In this document: positions 40,861-51,019 of the stretch, in pieces | How positions within the stretch are numbered: the stretch's first letter is position 1 | Layout of the letters: the number at the start of each line of letters is the position of its first letter | Source: Sporosarcina sp. NCCP-2716 | GTDB lineage: Bacteria; Bacillota; Bacilli; Bacillales_A; Planococcaceae | Assembly: GCF_023707985.1 (NCBI RefSeq) | Contig: NZ_BRCF01000002.1 | Span: forward strand, 322,226 to 386,225 | Length of the DNA: 64,000 nt | Direction: 5' to 3' | Made by a program: the position numbers and the translations under genes | Notes under the pieces: generated by a model | Seen by the model: only the letters and a program-made list of their open reading frames with translations | Told to the model about the DNA's origin: nothing | The model's database searches: none

Positions 40861-40894
40861 AAAAAAGCCCCTCTGCAACGGTTCACAGAGGAGC
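40861..40894 (-). terminator. mqo terminator
   Basis: On the minus strand GGCTCCTCTG pairs with CAGAGGGGCT (G-U included), followed by six T residues. Confidence 0.7.
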
Positions 40895-40904
40895 CTCAGA
40901 TGAA

Positions 40905-42461
40905 TTAGTCATTATCGGATTTCTGATTGTCCGCGATGGCGCGCGCTTCCGGCTGCTCATCCATCGTGAATGGTGCCTGGTGATCCAGTTTCAGCGAAAC
41001 CGCGGTCGCTTCCTTCACGCTGTGCAGCATATCCGGATTCTCCGCAAGTTTGACGCCATAGGACGGGATCATCTCCTTGAACTTGGCCTGCCACTCGTCC
41101 GCCCGGTCCGGGAAGCACTTGTTCAGCAGGTTGATCATCACATGGACGGCTGTCGAAGCCCCGGGTGACGCGCCGAGCAGCGCCGCGATCGATCCGTCTT
41201 TTGCGGTGATCAGCTCCGTCCCGAATTGGAGAGTTCCTTTGCCGCCCGCTTCGGTTTCCTTGATGACCTGGACACGCTGGCCTGCGACGACCGTGTCCCA
41301 CTCGTCGACTTTCGCATCGGGGATGAACGCACGCAGTTCTTCCACCTGCTGCTCTTTCGACAGCATCAGCTGTTCGACCAAGTACTTCGTGAGAGCCATT
41401 TCCTTCATGCCGGCGGACAGCATATTGAAGACGTTGCCCGGCTTCACAGACGTGATCAGGTCCATCATCGAACCGGTCTTCAGGAACTTCGGTGAGAACC
41501 CGGCGAACGGTCCGAACAGCAGGGACTTCTGGTTGTCGATGAACCGGGTATCCAAGTGAGGAACCGACATCGGAGGCGCGCCTACTGAAGCTTTTCCGTA
41601 CACTTTCCCGAAGTGCTTCTCGGCCACGTCCGGATTGTTGCACACGAGGAACAGTCCGCTGACCGGGAAACCGCCGATCCCTTTGCCTTCCGGGATCCCT
41701 GATTTCTGCAGCAGGTGCAGACTGCCGCCACCCGCACCGAGGAACACGAACTTCGCCGTATGACGCCGCGTCTCCCCGCTGACGAGGTTGCGCACTTTCA
41801 CGTCCCAGCGGCCGTCGCTGCGCTGTTTCAGCCCTTCGACACTGCGGCGGTACTCCATCTGCACACCCTGCTGCTCCAGATGATCGAACAGCATATTCGT
41901 GAGCGCCCCGAAGTTGACGTCCGTTCCCGCATCGATTTTCGAGATGGCGACCGGCTCTTTCGCATCGCGATCCTTCATCATCAGCGGCACCCAGTCCGCG
42001 AGCGTCTTATGATCTTCCGAATACACCATGTCCTGGAACAGCGGATTCTGCTTCATCGTCTCATAGCGTCTTTTCAAGAAACTGACATTGTCTTTCCCCT
42101 GCACGAAACTCATGTGCGGCAGCGGGCGGATGAAGTCTTCCGGACGCTCGATCCGTCCATTCTCCACCAGGAACGACCAAAACTGCTTCGACACTTGGAA
42201 CTGCTCGTTGATGTTGATGGCTTTGCTGATATTGACGGAGCCGTCTTTGTTCTCCGTCGTATAGTTCAGTTCACACAGCGCCGCATGCCCGGTCCCGGCA
42301 TTATTCCACTCATTCGAGCTCTCTTCGCCTGCACGGGACAGCTTTTCGAAAACGGTGATATTCCACTCCGGCACCAACTCTTTCAGCATTGCTCCAAGCG
42401 TGGCGCTCATGATGCCCGCGCCAATCAAAATCACGTCTGTATTCGTTTCTCCGTTGCTCAT
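40905..42461 (-). CDS. mqo: Malate:quinone oxidoreductase
   Basis: A 518-residue FAD protein. It has the dinucleotide motif [15 protein letters not shown] at the start, [31 protein letters not shown] and a C-terminal [16 protein letters not shown]. It oxidises malate to oxaloacetate and passes electrons to the quinone pool at the membrane. The ATG at 42461 follows AAGGATG. The leader carries a long two-tier hairpin. Confidence 0.93.
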   Translation of the reverse strand: MSNGETNTDVILIGAGIMSATLGAMLKELVPEWNITVFEKLSRAGEESSNEWNNAGTGHAALCELNYTTENKDGSVNISKAININEQFQVSKQFWSFLVENGRIERPEDFIRPLPHMSFVQGKDNVSFLKRRYETMKQNPLFQDMVYSEDHKTLADWVPLMMKDRDAKEPVAISKIDAGTDVNFGALTNMLFDHLEQQGVQMEYRRSVEGLKQRSDGRWDVKVRNLVSGETRRHTAKFVFLGAGGGSLHLLQKSGIPEGKGIGGFPVSGLFLVCNNPDVAEKHFGKVYGKASVGAPPMSVPHLDTRFIDNQKSLLFGPFAGFSPKFLKTGSMMDLITSVKPGNVFNMLSAGMKEMALTKYLVEQLMLSKEQQVEELRAFIPDAKVDEWDTVVAGQRVQVIKETEAGGKGTLQFGTELITAKDGSIAALLGASPGASTAVHVMINLLNKCFPDRADEWQAKFKEMIPSYGVKLAENPDMLHSVKEATAVSLKLDHQAPFTMDEQPEARAIADNQKSDND

Positions 42462-42488
42462 TTGACCCATCCTTACACACTGAATTTG

Positions 42489-42530
42489 CAAAAGAGATAC
42501 AGGTTCCATCTCACGGAACCACCTCTTTTG
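42489..42530 (-). promoter_or_regulatory. Two-tier leader hairpin of mqo
   Basis: CAAAAGAG (42530-42523) pairs with CTCTTTTG (42496-42489), and inside it GGTTCC pairs with GGAACC around a 7-base loop. It lies 27 bp before the mqo start. It could be an attenuator or an mRNA-stability element. Confidence 0.5.
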
Positions 42531-42704
42531 TATTGCTGTTTCTCACTTGAATCTATTAGGAGCGATTAGTTGATAAATACACGTTCTTTACCCTACCAAT
42601 TATAGACTAATTCAAGGAGATACAAAAGGGAGATGTTCGGGATGGCGTCCGAATTCCTGTATTCCTTCCATTTCCCTTACCTAAGGGACTCGACAGCCTT
42701 GCGG

Positions 42705-44444
42705 TCATCCAATCGGTTTTGCGACCCAGTGCCCTTCCTTCACTTCGACTAACTCTGTATTCGTTACATCGAATGTCCTCTCCGCTGCCGGTTCATTCCC
42801 CGTCTCCTGACGAAGACCCGTTCTCAGTGTTGGATCGGGAATCGGGATGGCAGACAGCAAAGACTTCGTGTAGGGATGAAGCGGGTTGTTATACAACTCT
42901 TCACTTTCCGCCAGCTCGACAATCTTGCCGGCATACATGACAGCCACGCGGTCACTAATATGTTTCACCATCGACAGATCGTGGGCGATGAACAAGTACG
43001 TTAGTCCGAGTGTGTGCTGCAACTCTTCAAGGAGTTTGACGATCTGCGTCTGGATCGATACGTCAAGCGCAGACAAAGGCTCGTCACATACGATGAAATC
43101 CGGCTCAACAGCCAACGCGCGTGCGATACCGATCCGCTGACGCTGGCCGCCCGAGAATTCGTGCGGATACCGCATGGCGTGCTCCGGCTCCAGACCGACC
43201 ATCACGAGCAGATCCTCCACCCGTTTCCTCCGCTCTTGTTTGTTCTTGCTCAATCGATGGATATCGAGTGCCTGCCCAATGATATCGAGCACTTTGAAGC
43301 GCGGATTCAAAGAAGAATACGGATCTTGGAAAATCATCTGCATGTGCCGCCGCATCGCTTTCATCTCTTTTGGAGAAAAACGGTTGATGGCCATTCCTTG
43401 ATAGAGCACTTCACCAGCAGTGGGTTCGGTCAGCCGCAGGATCGCCCGGCCTGTCGTGGATTTCCCTGAACCTGATTCCCCTACAAGTCCGAGTGTCTCC
43501 CCCGGCCGTATGTGGAAACTGATGTCGTCCACTGCCTTCGTCACACCTTTTTTGCCGCTGCCGAAATGTTGCTGGAGAGATTTCACTTGTATGAGCGGTA
43601 AAGTAGGATCCACTTCTTCCCTCAGCCGGGAAATCCGTTTTTCCTTCTTTTTTTCATCTAAACGGGGCAGCGCCTTTAACAATCGCTTCGTATATGGATG
43701 CTGAGGACTGCCGAACAGGTCAAACACCGTTCCGGATTCCACAACCTCCCCTTCCTTCATGACAACAACGCGGTCGCACATTTCCGCCACGACTCCGAAG
43801 TCATGAGTGATGAGGATGATCGAAGTGCCAAAACGCTGCTGGACGCTTTTCATAAGTGCCAGGATCTGCGCCTGGATCGTGACGTCCAATGCCGTGGTCG
43901 GCTCATCCGCGATCAGCAGTGCAGGCCTGCACGCGAGCGCCATCGCAATCATCACCCGCTGGCGCATGCCGCCAGAGAACTCATGCGGGTATTGGTCAAC
44001 CCGTTCCCCGCTGTTTTGAATGCCGACTAGTTCAAGGAGCTCGATCGTCTCTTTCCTTGCTTCTTTCTCGGAGACTTTCATATGTTTCACTATACTTTCG
44101 GCGATTTGGCGTCCGATTTTCTTCGTCGGGTTCAGTGAGGTCATCGGGTCCTGAAAGATCATGCCGATGCCGTGGCCCCGGATGCTCTCCATCTCCTTCT
44201 CTGTCTTCAGGGTCAGATCTTCCCCCTGGAACTCAATGACCCCCTCTTTCACATAGGACGGCGGCGACGGCAGCAGTCTCATGATCGAACGTGCTGTGAC
44301 ACTTTTTCCGCTGCCTGATTCGCCTACAATGCCCAGCGTCTCTCCTTTGCCAACCTCGAAACTGACCCCTCGGACAGCATCGAAATCCTCGTGTCTGCCT
44401 GTGAAGGACACGTGTAGATTCTTCACTTTTAAAATCGATTCCAT
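42705..44444 (-). CDS. Fused dual ATPase of a peptide/nickel-type ABC importer (DppD-DppF)
   Basis: A 579-residue protein with two complete ATPase domains: Walker [13 protein letters not shown] (about 43) and [12 protein letters not shown] (about 330), signatures [12 protein letters not shown] and [12 protein letters not shown], Walker [13 protein letters not shown] and [12 protein letters not shown]. After each ATPase an oligopeptide-ATPase C-terminal segment follows ([24 protein letters not shown]). It energises uptake by the divergent permease pair. An AAAGGGG site precedes the ATG. Confidence 0.92.
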   Translation of the reverse strand: MESILKVKNLHVSFTGRHEDFDAVRGVSFEVGKGETLGIVGESGSGKSVTARSIMRLLPSPPSYVKEGVIEFQGEDLTLKTEKEMESIRGHGIGMIFQDPMTSLNPTKKIGRQIAESIVKHMKVSEKEARKETIELLELVGIQNSGERVDQYPHEFSGGMRQRVMIAMALACRPALLIADEPTTALDVTIQAQILALMKSVQQRFGTSIILITHDFGVVAEMCDRVVVMKEGEVVESGTVFDLFGSPQHPYTKRLLKALPRLDEKKKEKRISRLREEVDPTLPLIQVKSLQQHFGSGKKGVTKAVDDISFHIRPGETLGLVGESGSGKSTTGRAILRLTEPTAGEVLYQGMAINRFSPKEMKAMRRHMQMIFQDPYSSLNPRFKVLDIIGQALDIHRLSKNKQERRKRVEDLLVMVGLEPEHAMRYPHEFSGGQRQRIGIARALAVEPDFIVCDEPLSALDVSIQTQIVKLLEELQHTLGLTYLFIAHDLSMVKHISDRVAVMYAGKIVELAESEELYNNPLHPYTKSLLSAIPIPDPTLRTGLRQETGNEPAAERTFDVTNTELVEVKEGHWVAKPIG

Positions 44445-44490
44445 GTGATTGCGCCCCTTTTGTCATACTTGCTGCTTTGAAAAGATAGAA

Positions 44491-44519
44491 TTGACAACCA
44501 ATATCGTATATTCTATAGT
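44491..44519 (+). promoter_or_regulatory. Promoter of the permease-SBP operon
   Basis: TTGACA (44491-44496), 17-bp spacer, TATAGT (44514-44519): a near-consensus sigma-A promoter in the divergent gap. Confidence 0.75.
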
Positions 44520-44564
44520 TTAGTATACCGATCGGAATTAAACAATATAAAGGTGGTGAATTGG

Positions 44565-45986
44565 TTGTCACATAAGGCAGCTTCATTCTTCGGACACTCG
44601 TTCAGGAAAGCCAGCGGCCGGACTGCCTACCAAGTTCTTCTTCTGCTGGCCGGACTGCCTCTCCATCTTTTTACGTATTTCAGTTATATACGTAATGGAA
44701 GGGATCGACAGTACACGAGCATGCTGAATTCTGTGCAATCCGGATTAGCGGACCGGGGGCAGAAAGAAAAATGGCTGGAAGAGTATAAGGATCAGCTTGA
44801 ACGGAAGCAGAAGTTTTTCAGAGAAAATGTCAGCCCGGCCGACATACACCGGGAAGCGGAAAAGCTGGCAGATGAAAAACTGAGTGCAGAGAGTAAACGG
44901 ATCAGTGAGATGCGGCTCGAACAGACGGGGCAAAAAAAGGAGACCTATTTTTCGTACTTCCAATCGCTTCTTCAGAAACCTGCATTTTTGGTCGTCTCGT
45001 TCATTCCCGGATTTTTCATGTATGTACTGCTTTTCCTGATGAGCAATCCATTCATCCTGTATATTGCAGAGCGCCTCGTACAAAGTGTGGGGGTGATCAT
45101 CGGGGTTGCCGTGCTGGTCTTTACGATCCTCTATATTTCTCCGTTCGACCCGGCCACCAACATTTTAGGGGAATCCGCAACCCAAGAACAAATATCGAAC
45201 TTCAACCGATTGCACGGGCTTGATTTGTCCTACTGGCAGCAGCTCTGGAACGCTTTGAAAGGAATTGCCACGTTCGATCTCGGATCTTCGTTTGCTGGAA
45301 ATGAAGATGTAGCAGCCAGTATTTCCAACAAGTTCCCGGTCACGTTAACGATTGCATTATTTTCCGTCATCATGGCGATTGTCATCGCGATTCCAGTTGG
45401 CATCCTTTCTGCGACGCGGCCGAATTCGTTCCTGGACTACTCGTTCATGTTCATCGCGCTGATCGGATTGTCCATTCCGAACTTCTGGCAGGGACTGATC
45501 TTCATCCTCGGGTTCTCCATCCACTTGAACTGGCTGCCTGCAACTTACAGTCCCGGGCATGCACTATCCCTGATCATGCCTGTTGTCGTGCTCGGAACCG
45601 CCCTTACCGCCTCCATCGCGAGAATGATGCGCTCCTCTCTTCTTGAAATTATCAACGAAGACTACATCATTACAGCGCGGGCGAAAGGACTGTCCTATGC
45701 GCAGACCCTGTGGAGGCATGCAATTGGAAATGCCATGATTCCAGTTGTCACCGTGATCGGCCTCCTATTCGGCGGCATGCTCGGGGGCGCCGCTGTAACA
45801 GAGAAAGTGTTCAACATCCGCGGAATCGGCAGCTACATCGTCGACAAGCAGTTCATCCCCGATATTCCGGCGATCATGGGCGGGGTCGTCTATATCGCCA
45901 TTACCATTTCGCTGGTCAATTTGCTGATCGATATTTTGTACGCCTTGCTGGATCCGCGTATCCGTTCGAAGATTGACCACTCATGA
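44565..45986 (+). CDS. Peptide ABC permease (DppB-like) with long N-terminal extension
   Basis: A 473-residue protein. Residues about 170-470 are a normal DppB/OppB permease with VLVFTILYISPFDPA, GLDLSYWQQLW and the EAA-like loop ITARAKGLSYAQTLWRHAIGNAM. The first 165 residues are extra: one membrane helix, a charged coiled-coil stretch (about 50-120; DQLERKQKFFRENV) and another helix. TTG 44565 after AAAGGTGG is preferred to GTG 44553/44556. First gene of the permease-permease-SBP operon. Confidence 0.87.
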   Translation: MSHKAASFFGHSFRKASGRTAYQVLLLLAGLPLHLFTYFSYIRNGRDRQYTSMLNSVQSGLADRGQKEKWLEEYKDQLERKQKFFRENVSPADIHREAEKLADEKLSAESKRISEMRLEQTGQKKETYFSYFQSLLQKPAFLVVSFIPGFFMYVLLFLMSNPFILYIAERLVQSVGVIIGVAVLVFTILYISPFDPATNILGESATQEQISNFNRLHGLDLSYWQQLWNALKGIATFDLGSSFAGNEDVAASISNKFPVTLTIALFSVIMAIVIAIPVGILSATRPNSFLDYSFMFIALIGLSIPNFWQGLIFILGFSIHLNWLPATYSPGHALSLIMPVVVLGTALTASIARMMRSSLLEIINEDYIITARAKGLSYAQTLWRHAIGNAMIPVVTVIGLLFGGMLGGAAVTEKVFNIRGIGSYIVDKQFIPDIPAIMGGVVYIAITISLVNLLIDILYALLDPRIRSKIDHS

Positions 45987-46000
45987 GGCAGGTGAAATCT

Positions 46001-47497
46001 ATGAAAGACACAATATGGAAACGCCATTCGTTGGCCGTTTCCACTGAATATACGCAAGCGAATTTCACGTGGGTGCTGTCGCTCGTCCTGACCGTGATCT
46101 TCCTCTGGAACAGCATTTCGTTCAAGACTGGTGATGTACACCCTGTCGTCTTCGGACTGTTCTGCGTCTGGGCAGTGACTACCGTCTTCCAGGTCTGCAT
46201 CACTCGGAAGATGAAGAAAGATCTGCTCCAGACGGGTGTTATTCAACCGGGCACCAGACACCTCGGCTATGTCCAGCTCGTGGGTCTCCTGGCCGGCAAC
46301 ATTTTCGCAGGCGCTTTCGCTTTCAACTTGGTCAATGCGAAGAAGTCTGTGGAATATACGTTTGCGGTGTATACGTTGTTAACACAGCTAGCGGTTCTTG
46401 CCATAAGTTCGGTGAACCTATTCAAACCCTACGTCAGCGACACGTTTTTACCGTCCATGGGAACTCTCCTGCTGATCGGTCTGTTCTATCTCGTCGTACT
46501 CATCCTGATCGTTCTTCATGTACATGAGTATGAGGCGCCTCGCTGGATGACTTGGGTGGCGCTCTTGCTGCTGGCTACTGCAGTGTCAGGGAATCTGTTC
46601 GCCCTTCTTCTAGGCTGGAGCCTTCTCATGAAAACCAGGAGTTCGGACCATTCGCGAATGCTGAAATGGAACGTCACGTGGGAAAAGATCACACGGAACT
46701 CGACCGCCATGCTCGGCATGTTTTTCATCCTCCTGATGCTCGCAATCTCCATTACGAGCCGGTTTACATTCGACTATGCGCTTGCCGTGGAGAATAACTA
46801 CAGTGCCATCTTGCAGCCGCCGAGCGCCGCCTATCCGTTCGGGACGGACAATTTCGGCAGGGATGTCTTTTCGAGAATCGTGTTCGGTGCACGGATTTCA
46901 CTGCTCGTCGGATTGGCAGCCACAATCGTTCCGGGTGTGATCGGCGGTTTCTTAGGAGCAATAGCCGGCTATTACAGCAATCATGTCGATAACTGGATCA
47001 TGCGGCTGCTCGATATCCTGTATTCCATTCCGGGCATCCTGCTGGCCATTGCCATCATTGCAGCGTTTGGTGCAAATACGGTCAATCTGATCATTGCCCT
47101 CAGTGTGGGTGCCATCCCGACGTATGCCCGTACGATGAGGGCGAACGTCCTGATGGTCTCCAACTATGACTTTGTGGATTCGGCTAAAGCGCTCGGCGAA
47201 TCGGATTTTGCCATCCTGTTCAAACAGGTCGTCCCCAACTCGCTTGCGCCGATGATCGTCAAGTCGACTCTTACAATCGGAGGGGCCGTCATTGCGACGA
47301 GCAGCTTGAGCTATCTGGGACTCGGCGTAGAGCCCCACATTCCTGAATGGGGAAATATTTTAAAAGTCGGGAGCTCGTATCTGGAAACGAATTCGTATCT
47401 CGCCATCTTCCCGGGACTCGCAATAATCCTGCTCGTCCTCTCCTTCAACTTTTTAGGAGACGGGCTGCGTGATGCGCTAGACCCGAAGCTTGATTGA
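46001..47497 (+). CDS. Peptide ABC permease (DppC-like) with N-terminal multi-helix extension
   Basis: A 498-residue protein. The last 290 residues are a DppC/OppC permease (NSTAMLGMFFILLMLAIS, YPFGTDNFGRDVFSR, EAA loop VDSAKALGESDFAILFKQVV). The first 210 residues contain about six or seven extra hydrophobic segments not found in ordinary DppC. The ATG at 46001 follows GCAGGTG; an ATG overlapping the upstream stop is an alternative (45983). Confidence 0.87.
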   Translation: MKDTIWKRHSLAVSTEYTQANFTWVLSLVLTVIFLWNSISFKTGDVHPVVFGLFCVWAVTTVFQVCITRKMKKDLLQTGVIQPGTRHLGYVQLVGLLAGNIFAGAFAFNLVNAKKSVEYTFAVYTLLTQLAVLAISSVNLFKPYVSDTFLPSMGTLLLIGLFYLVVLILIVLHVHEYEAPRWMTWVALLLLATAVSGNLFALLLGWSLLMKTRSSDHSRMLKWNVTWEKITRNSTAMLGMFFILLMLAISITSRFTFDYALAVENNYSAILQPPSAAYPFGTDNFGRDVFSRIVFGARISLLVGLAATIVPGVIGGFLGAIAGYYSNHVDNWIMRLLDILYSIPGILLAIAIIAAFGANTVNLIIALSVGAIPTYARTMRANVLMVSNYDFVDSAKALGESDFAILFKQVVPNSLAPMIVKSTLTIGGAVIATSSLSYLGLGVEPHIPEWGNILKVGSSYLETNSYLAIFPGLAIILLVLSFNFLGDGLRDALDPKLD

Positions 47498-47528
47498 TTA
47501 CAACTAACTATTTTGGAGGGATTCATCG

Positions 47529-49340
47529 ATGGGAAAGAAATTACTCTCACTCACGCTGCTGCTCGTGCTTGTGCTGGCAGGCTGCGTACAGACGAAATCG
47601 GAAGTAGAAAGTGAAGGGAAAGGCACCGACACCAAAGGCGGACCTGAAGAGAAAGTGAAGATCGAAGTTCTCGGAATGGGGTCAGGTGAAGAGGACCTGA
47701 ACATCGTGCGTGACCAGCTCATCAAGAACGGATTTGACGTGAAGCTCAATATCCAGCCGGATTACGGCACATTCAAAGCCCAGCAGGAAGCCGGCAACTA
47801 TGACCTCGCCCTGTCCAGCTGGACGACGGTGACCGGGAATCCGGATTATGCCGTCCGTGCGTTATTCAAATCCGATGGTGCCAATAGTCTTGTAGATGAT
47901 GAAAAAGTCGATGAACTGATCGACCAGGCAAGTACAGAAACTGCGGAAGACTATACGAACACCTACAAACAGCTGGAACAGCGGCTTGTCGCTGAAAAGG
48001 CGTATATCGCTCCACTTTATAATTCATTTAAAGCGCAAGGCGTCAATAAGAAAGTCTTGAACCCCGACACGGTCCGGCTCGCGAAATCACGTGCCATCGC
48101 CTGGGAAACAATTGACTTCAATGACGCTGCAAAACGAACAGCCGACCCTCTCGTAACACAGCAGGCGATCGGCGACTTGACATCACTCGACCCGATCAAA
48201 GGAAACGACGGCTCCATTAACACGCTGAACACGAATATGTACGTTCGCCTGGTCAATTTAACAGACGACGATAAAGTCGTGCCGGATGGCTCACTTTCCT
48301 ATAATTACGCAATGGCTGAAGGGAATTCCGACTATTACTTCCTTCTCCGTAACGACATTAACTTCGCTGCCGTTTCAGACGGGAAAGCAGTCGACACGGG
48401 AGAACGTGTCGGAGCCGAGGACGTTGTGTTCTCACTGAATCGCGCGAAAGATAAAGACTCCGTTCCGGATCACCGGACGTACAGCCTGCATGAACATATT
48501 AAGAACGCTGAAATCGTGACAGATCTCAGTGAGCTGGAAAAAGCGACTGTCTCCGGCGGCGATGAAACCGTTCAAGCCGCTCTCGAAAACGGTCTCGACA
48601 CAAAATTGTCTGCGCTGGTCGATGACAAAACTAAAGCGGACAACAGCCAAGGCAGCTACCAAGTCGTGAAAGTCACGACAACCGAGCCATTCCCGCAAGT
48701 GCTGAACTACTTGGCTCACCAATCCGCCGGTATCGTCTCGGAGAAACAAGTGAAGAGCATTAACACGTATGATGTGGCTACTTTTGATGTAGACAAAGAC
48801 ATTCCTTACGGAGATCAGCGCACGGTAACGGAAGGCGCCGGCTACAATAACCAACTGTATGCAAGCGGGCCTTACATCCTTGTGAAAAAGAACGATTACC
48901 AAGCTGATTTTGTAAAGAACCCGGCTTACCGTGCCGGAAGTGAATTTGAACCGAAGATCTCAGCTGTCACTGTACGATTCATCGAAGACTCCGACAGTGC
49001 GCTCTCTGCATTGCGGAACGGGGAGATACACCTGTTCAACGGAGTCCCGGAAACGAAGTATGACCTCGTGGAAAAGGATGACAACCTGCTGCTGCAAAAG
49101 AGCGACAGCAACGCCGTGACCTATCTGCAGTTCAACACAGCCGGCAGAACCGTCTCGGACAGCGAGAACTTGCGCAAAGCGATCCTGTTCTCCATCAACC
49201 AAGATGAGTTCTTGAATTACTACCATGGCAACAAGAAAAAAGCATACTCCACACTCAGCCCGCTCGTCGATACAGGCAATGAGCTGATTGCCGATCAGAA
49301 CCAAGTAAACGAGTTCCTGGAAGCCTATCGTAAGGAATAA
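47529..49340 (+). CDS. Peptide-binding lipoprotein, apparently circularly permuted SBP_bac_5
   Basis: A 603-residue lipoprotein (lipobox LVLAGC). Residues about 45-195 look like the C-terminal lobe piece of SBP_bac_5 proteins (QLIKNGFDVKLNIQPDYGTF, YDLALSSWTTVTGNPDY, VDELIDQASTETAEDYTNTY, AEKAYIAPLYNS). Residues about 196-603 look like the usual N-terminal two-thirds (DLTSLDPIKG, EDVVFSLNRA, YNNQLYASGPYILV, LRKAILFSINQDEFLN), and the protein stops just where the C-terminal lobe should begin. The order is thus reversed. Third gene of the operon, after a GGAGGG site. Confidence 0.88.
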   Translation: MGKKLLSLTLLLVLVLAGCVQTKSEVESEGKGTDTKGGPEEKVKIEVLGMGSGEEDLNIVRDQLIKNGFDVKLNIQPDYGTFKAQQEAGNYDLALSSWTTVTGNPDYAVRALFKSDGANSLVDDEKVDELIDQASTETAEDYTNTYKQLEQRLVAEKAYIAPLYNSFKAQGVNKKVLNPDTVRLAKSRAIAWETIDFNDAAKRTADPLVTQQAIGDLTSLDPIKGNDGSINTLNTNMYVRLVNLTDDDKVVPDGSLSYNYAMAEGNSDYYFLLRNDINFAAVSDGKAVDTGERVGAEDVVFSLNRAKDKDSVPDHRTYSLHEHIKNAEIVTDLSELEKATVSGGDETVQAALENGLDTKLSALVDDKTKADNSQGSYQVVKVTTTEPFPQVLNYLAHQSAGIVSEKQVKSINTYDVATFDVDKDIPYGDQRTVTEGAGYNNQLYASGPYILVKKNDYQADFVKNPAYRAGSEFEPKISAVTVRFIEDSDSALSALRNGEIHLFNGVPETKYDLVEKDDNLLLQKSDSNAVTYLQFNTAGRTVSDSENLRKAILFSINQDEFLNYYHGNKKKAYSTLSPLVDTGNELIADQNQVNEFLEAYRKE

Positions 49341-49341
49341 C

Positions 49342-49396
49342 AAACAAGCCGCCCCGCCCCCCTGGTCATCCAGGGAGCGGGGCGGCTTGTTTTGTT
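49342..49396. terminator. Long terminator after the SBP gene
   Basis: ACAAGCCGCCCCG (49344-49356) with CGGGGCGGCTTGT (49378-49390), inner CCCTGG/CCAGGG, followed by TTTGTT. Confidence 0.85.
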
Positions 49397-49423
49397 GGAA
49401 GCGGGCTGGCGGAAGCGGGGCGG

Positions 49424-49610
49424 TGCTCACAAATCTTACGAAACGCTCGTAGAAACTGGATACCGCTCATAAATTTCTGGAAACGCTCATAAAAATAGAA
49501 TATCGCTCATAAATCTCGAAAAACGCTCATAAAAACGGATTTCCGCTCATAAATCTCGAAAAACGCTCATAAAAACAGATTTCCGCTCATAAATCCCAAA
49601 AAGCGCTCAT
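49424..49610. repeat. Array 3: ten CGCTCAT units at exact 20-bp spacing
   Basis: Core starts are at 49424 (TGCTCAC, degenerate), 49444 (CGCTCGT), 49464, 49484, 49504, 49524, 49544, 49564, 49584 and 49604, exactly 20 bp apart. Two unit types alternate, CGCTCATAAATCTCGAAAAA and CGCTCATAAAAACGGATTTC, a 40-bp composite. It lies between the SBP terminator and the stop of the convergent DUF4317 gene. No gene is seen. Confidence 0.9.
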
Positions 49611-49643
49611 AAACCCGCCGCGCACCCACGCCGTCCAAGACAA

Positions 49644-50843
49644 TCACGACTCAAACAGCTCTTCCTCCAGCAGCGTGAACCCTTCGATCATCGTATCTTC
49701 CTCCACCTCGATCAGGATGCAGCGCTTACCATCAACATTCACCTGCTTCACGTACTTCAAGTCTTGCGGGCTGATCGAAATGTTGGCGACTTTCGTGCTG
49801 ATCTTGATGGACTTCGTGTTGTAGTTCGGCACGACGTGGCTCGCTTTCAGCTCGTACGTCTCATCGTCGACGATCGTCTGGAACGCTTCCCGCACTTTCT
49901 CGGTATCGACGTCTTCGATGCCGCTCACCTTCAGCACGCGTTCGATCTCCTTCGAATCGAGCACAGGCACATACTCTTCATCTTCATCCTCTTCTTCCAC
50001 CGTCGTCATCCGATGGAGTTCATCGTACACACCGGCCAGCGTCTGCGTGTTCACTTCCTCGCCGACCACATGCTTGACGATTTCTTCGAACACCGCCTTA
50101 TCATCTTCTGCCGTCATGATCTCTTCACCGTCGAGCACACTTTCGATGAACGCATAATCGGGTTTATTCGCCTTCCCTGCGGCATACAGAATGTGGTTGA
50201 CGTCCGCCGCATTGTCCGTAAAGCACGGGAACAGGAACCCGCCAACCGGCGACGCCAGCTTCACGATCGGATCCGCCATCTCGCTCGATTTAAACGCCCG
50301 GCCGTTGAAGTCGAAAACGAGCGACGGCTTCGGCAGCTCCGTATGGTTCAGGCTGCAGAGGATGAACGGCGTCGTGTACGTTTCATCACGTGCCCCCATC
50401 TCCAGCTCCTCCAAATCCGCCTTCGACTTCGTCGGCTTGAAATACTGCCCGCGGATGAACGTAATGACCAAATCCTTCTCGTATTGCGCGCTCTGCACCA
50501 TCTTTTCCGCGATCAGCTGCATCTCTTTCCGCCAATCATTCGCATCAGACGCATGCAGTCCCGCATACAGCAGCTGCTGAGTATGATCCCGTCGCCCTTC
50601 CTCCGTCGGCGCGAACCGCACTTCGAACAGCTTCATCGCGAGCTTCCCGCCGAGCACTTTCTTGAAACTCGTCAGGAAAAGTTCCTGTTGGTCGCGATCG
50701 AGCAGTTCAAATGCCTGGCTTTCTTCATGATAAATTTCGCTGCTTTCCTGCCGTACATATACGTTGTAAATATCCTGGATCGTCAGCAGATCGGTCTCCA
50801 GTTTAAATTGCTTGCGGATTGCAGCAATATCTTTTTTGTTCAT
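49644..50843 (-). CDS. DUF4317 domain protein
   Basis: A 399-residue soluble acidic protein that matches DUF4317 over its length: MNKKDIAAIRKQFKLETDLL, NDWRKEMQLIAEKM and TFIRGQYFKP. A strongly acidic run (TVEEEDEDEEY) lies near residue 290. No catalytic motif is evident and the family has no assigned role. Monocistronic. Confidence 0.85.
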   Translation of the reverse strand: MNKKDIAAIRKQFKLETDLLTIQDIYNVYVRQESSEIYHEESQAFELLDRDQQELFLTSFKKVLGGKLAMKLFEVRFAPTEEGRRDHTQQLLYAGLHASDANDWRKEMQLIAEKMVQSAQYEKDLVITFIRGQYFKPTKSKADLEELEMGARDETYTTPFILCSLNHTELPKPSLVFDFNGRAFKSSEMADPIVKLASPVGGFLFPCFTDNAADVNHILYAAGKANKPDYAFIESVLDGEEIMTAEDDKAVFEEIVKHVVGEEVNTQTLAGVYDELHRMTTVEEEDEDEEYVPVLDSKEIERVLKVSGIEDVDTEKVREAFQTIVDDETYELKASHVVPNYNTKSIKISTKVANISISPQDLKYVKQVNVDGKRCILIEVEEDTMIEGFTLLEEELFES

Positions 50844-51019
50844 CGCAATTCCCCTGCTTTCTCTTCAGTACAGACCGGAGCCGCCGCGGCAGCTCCTGCA
50901 TTCTTTCATTATAGCAAGCTTTCACCGCCACGTGCAGGAGCGGCACGATGATTACCGCGGCGACGGAACGGGTAAACAACAGACAGCGTCAAAAAACGAA
51001 GATGAGGAGAAGTGATCAC

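Noticed and set aside
15583..49610. CRISPR arrays
   Set aside because: The repeats are contiguous and short, with related alternating units rather than unique spacers, and no cas genes are present.
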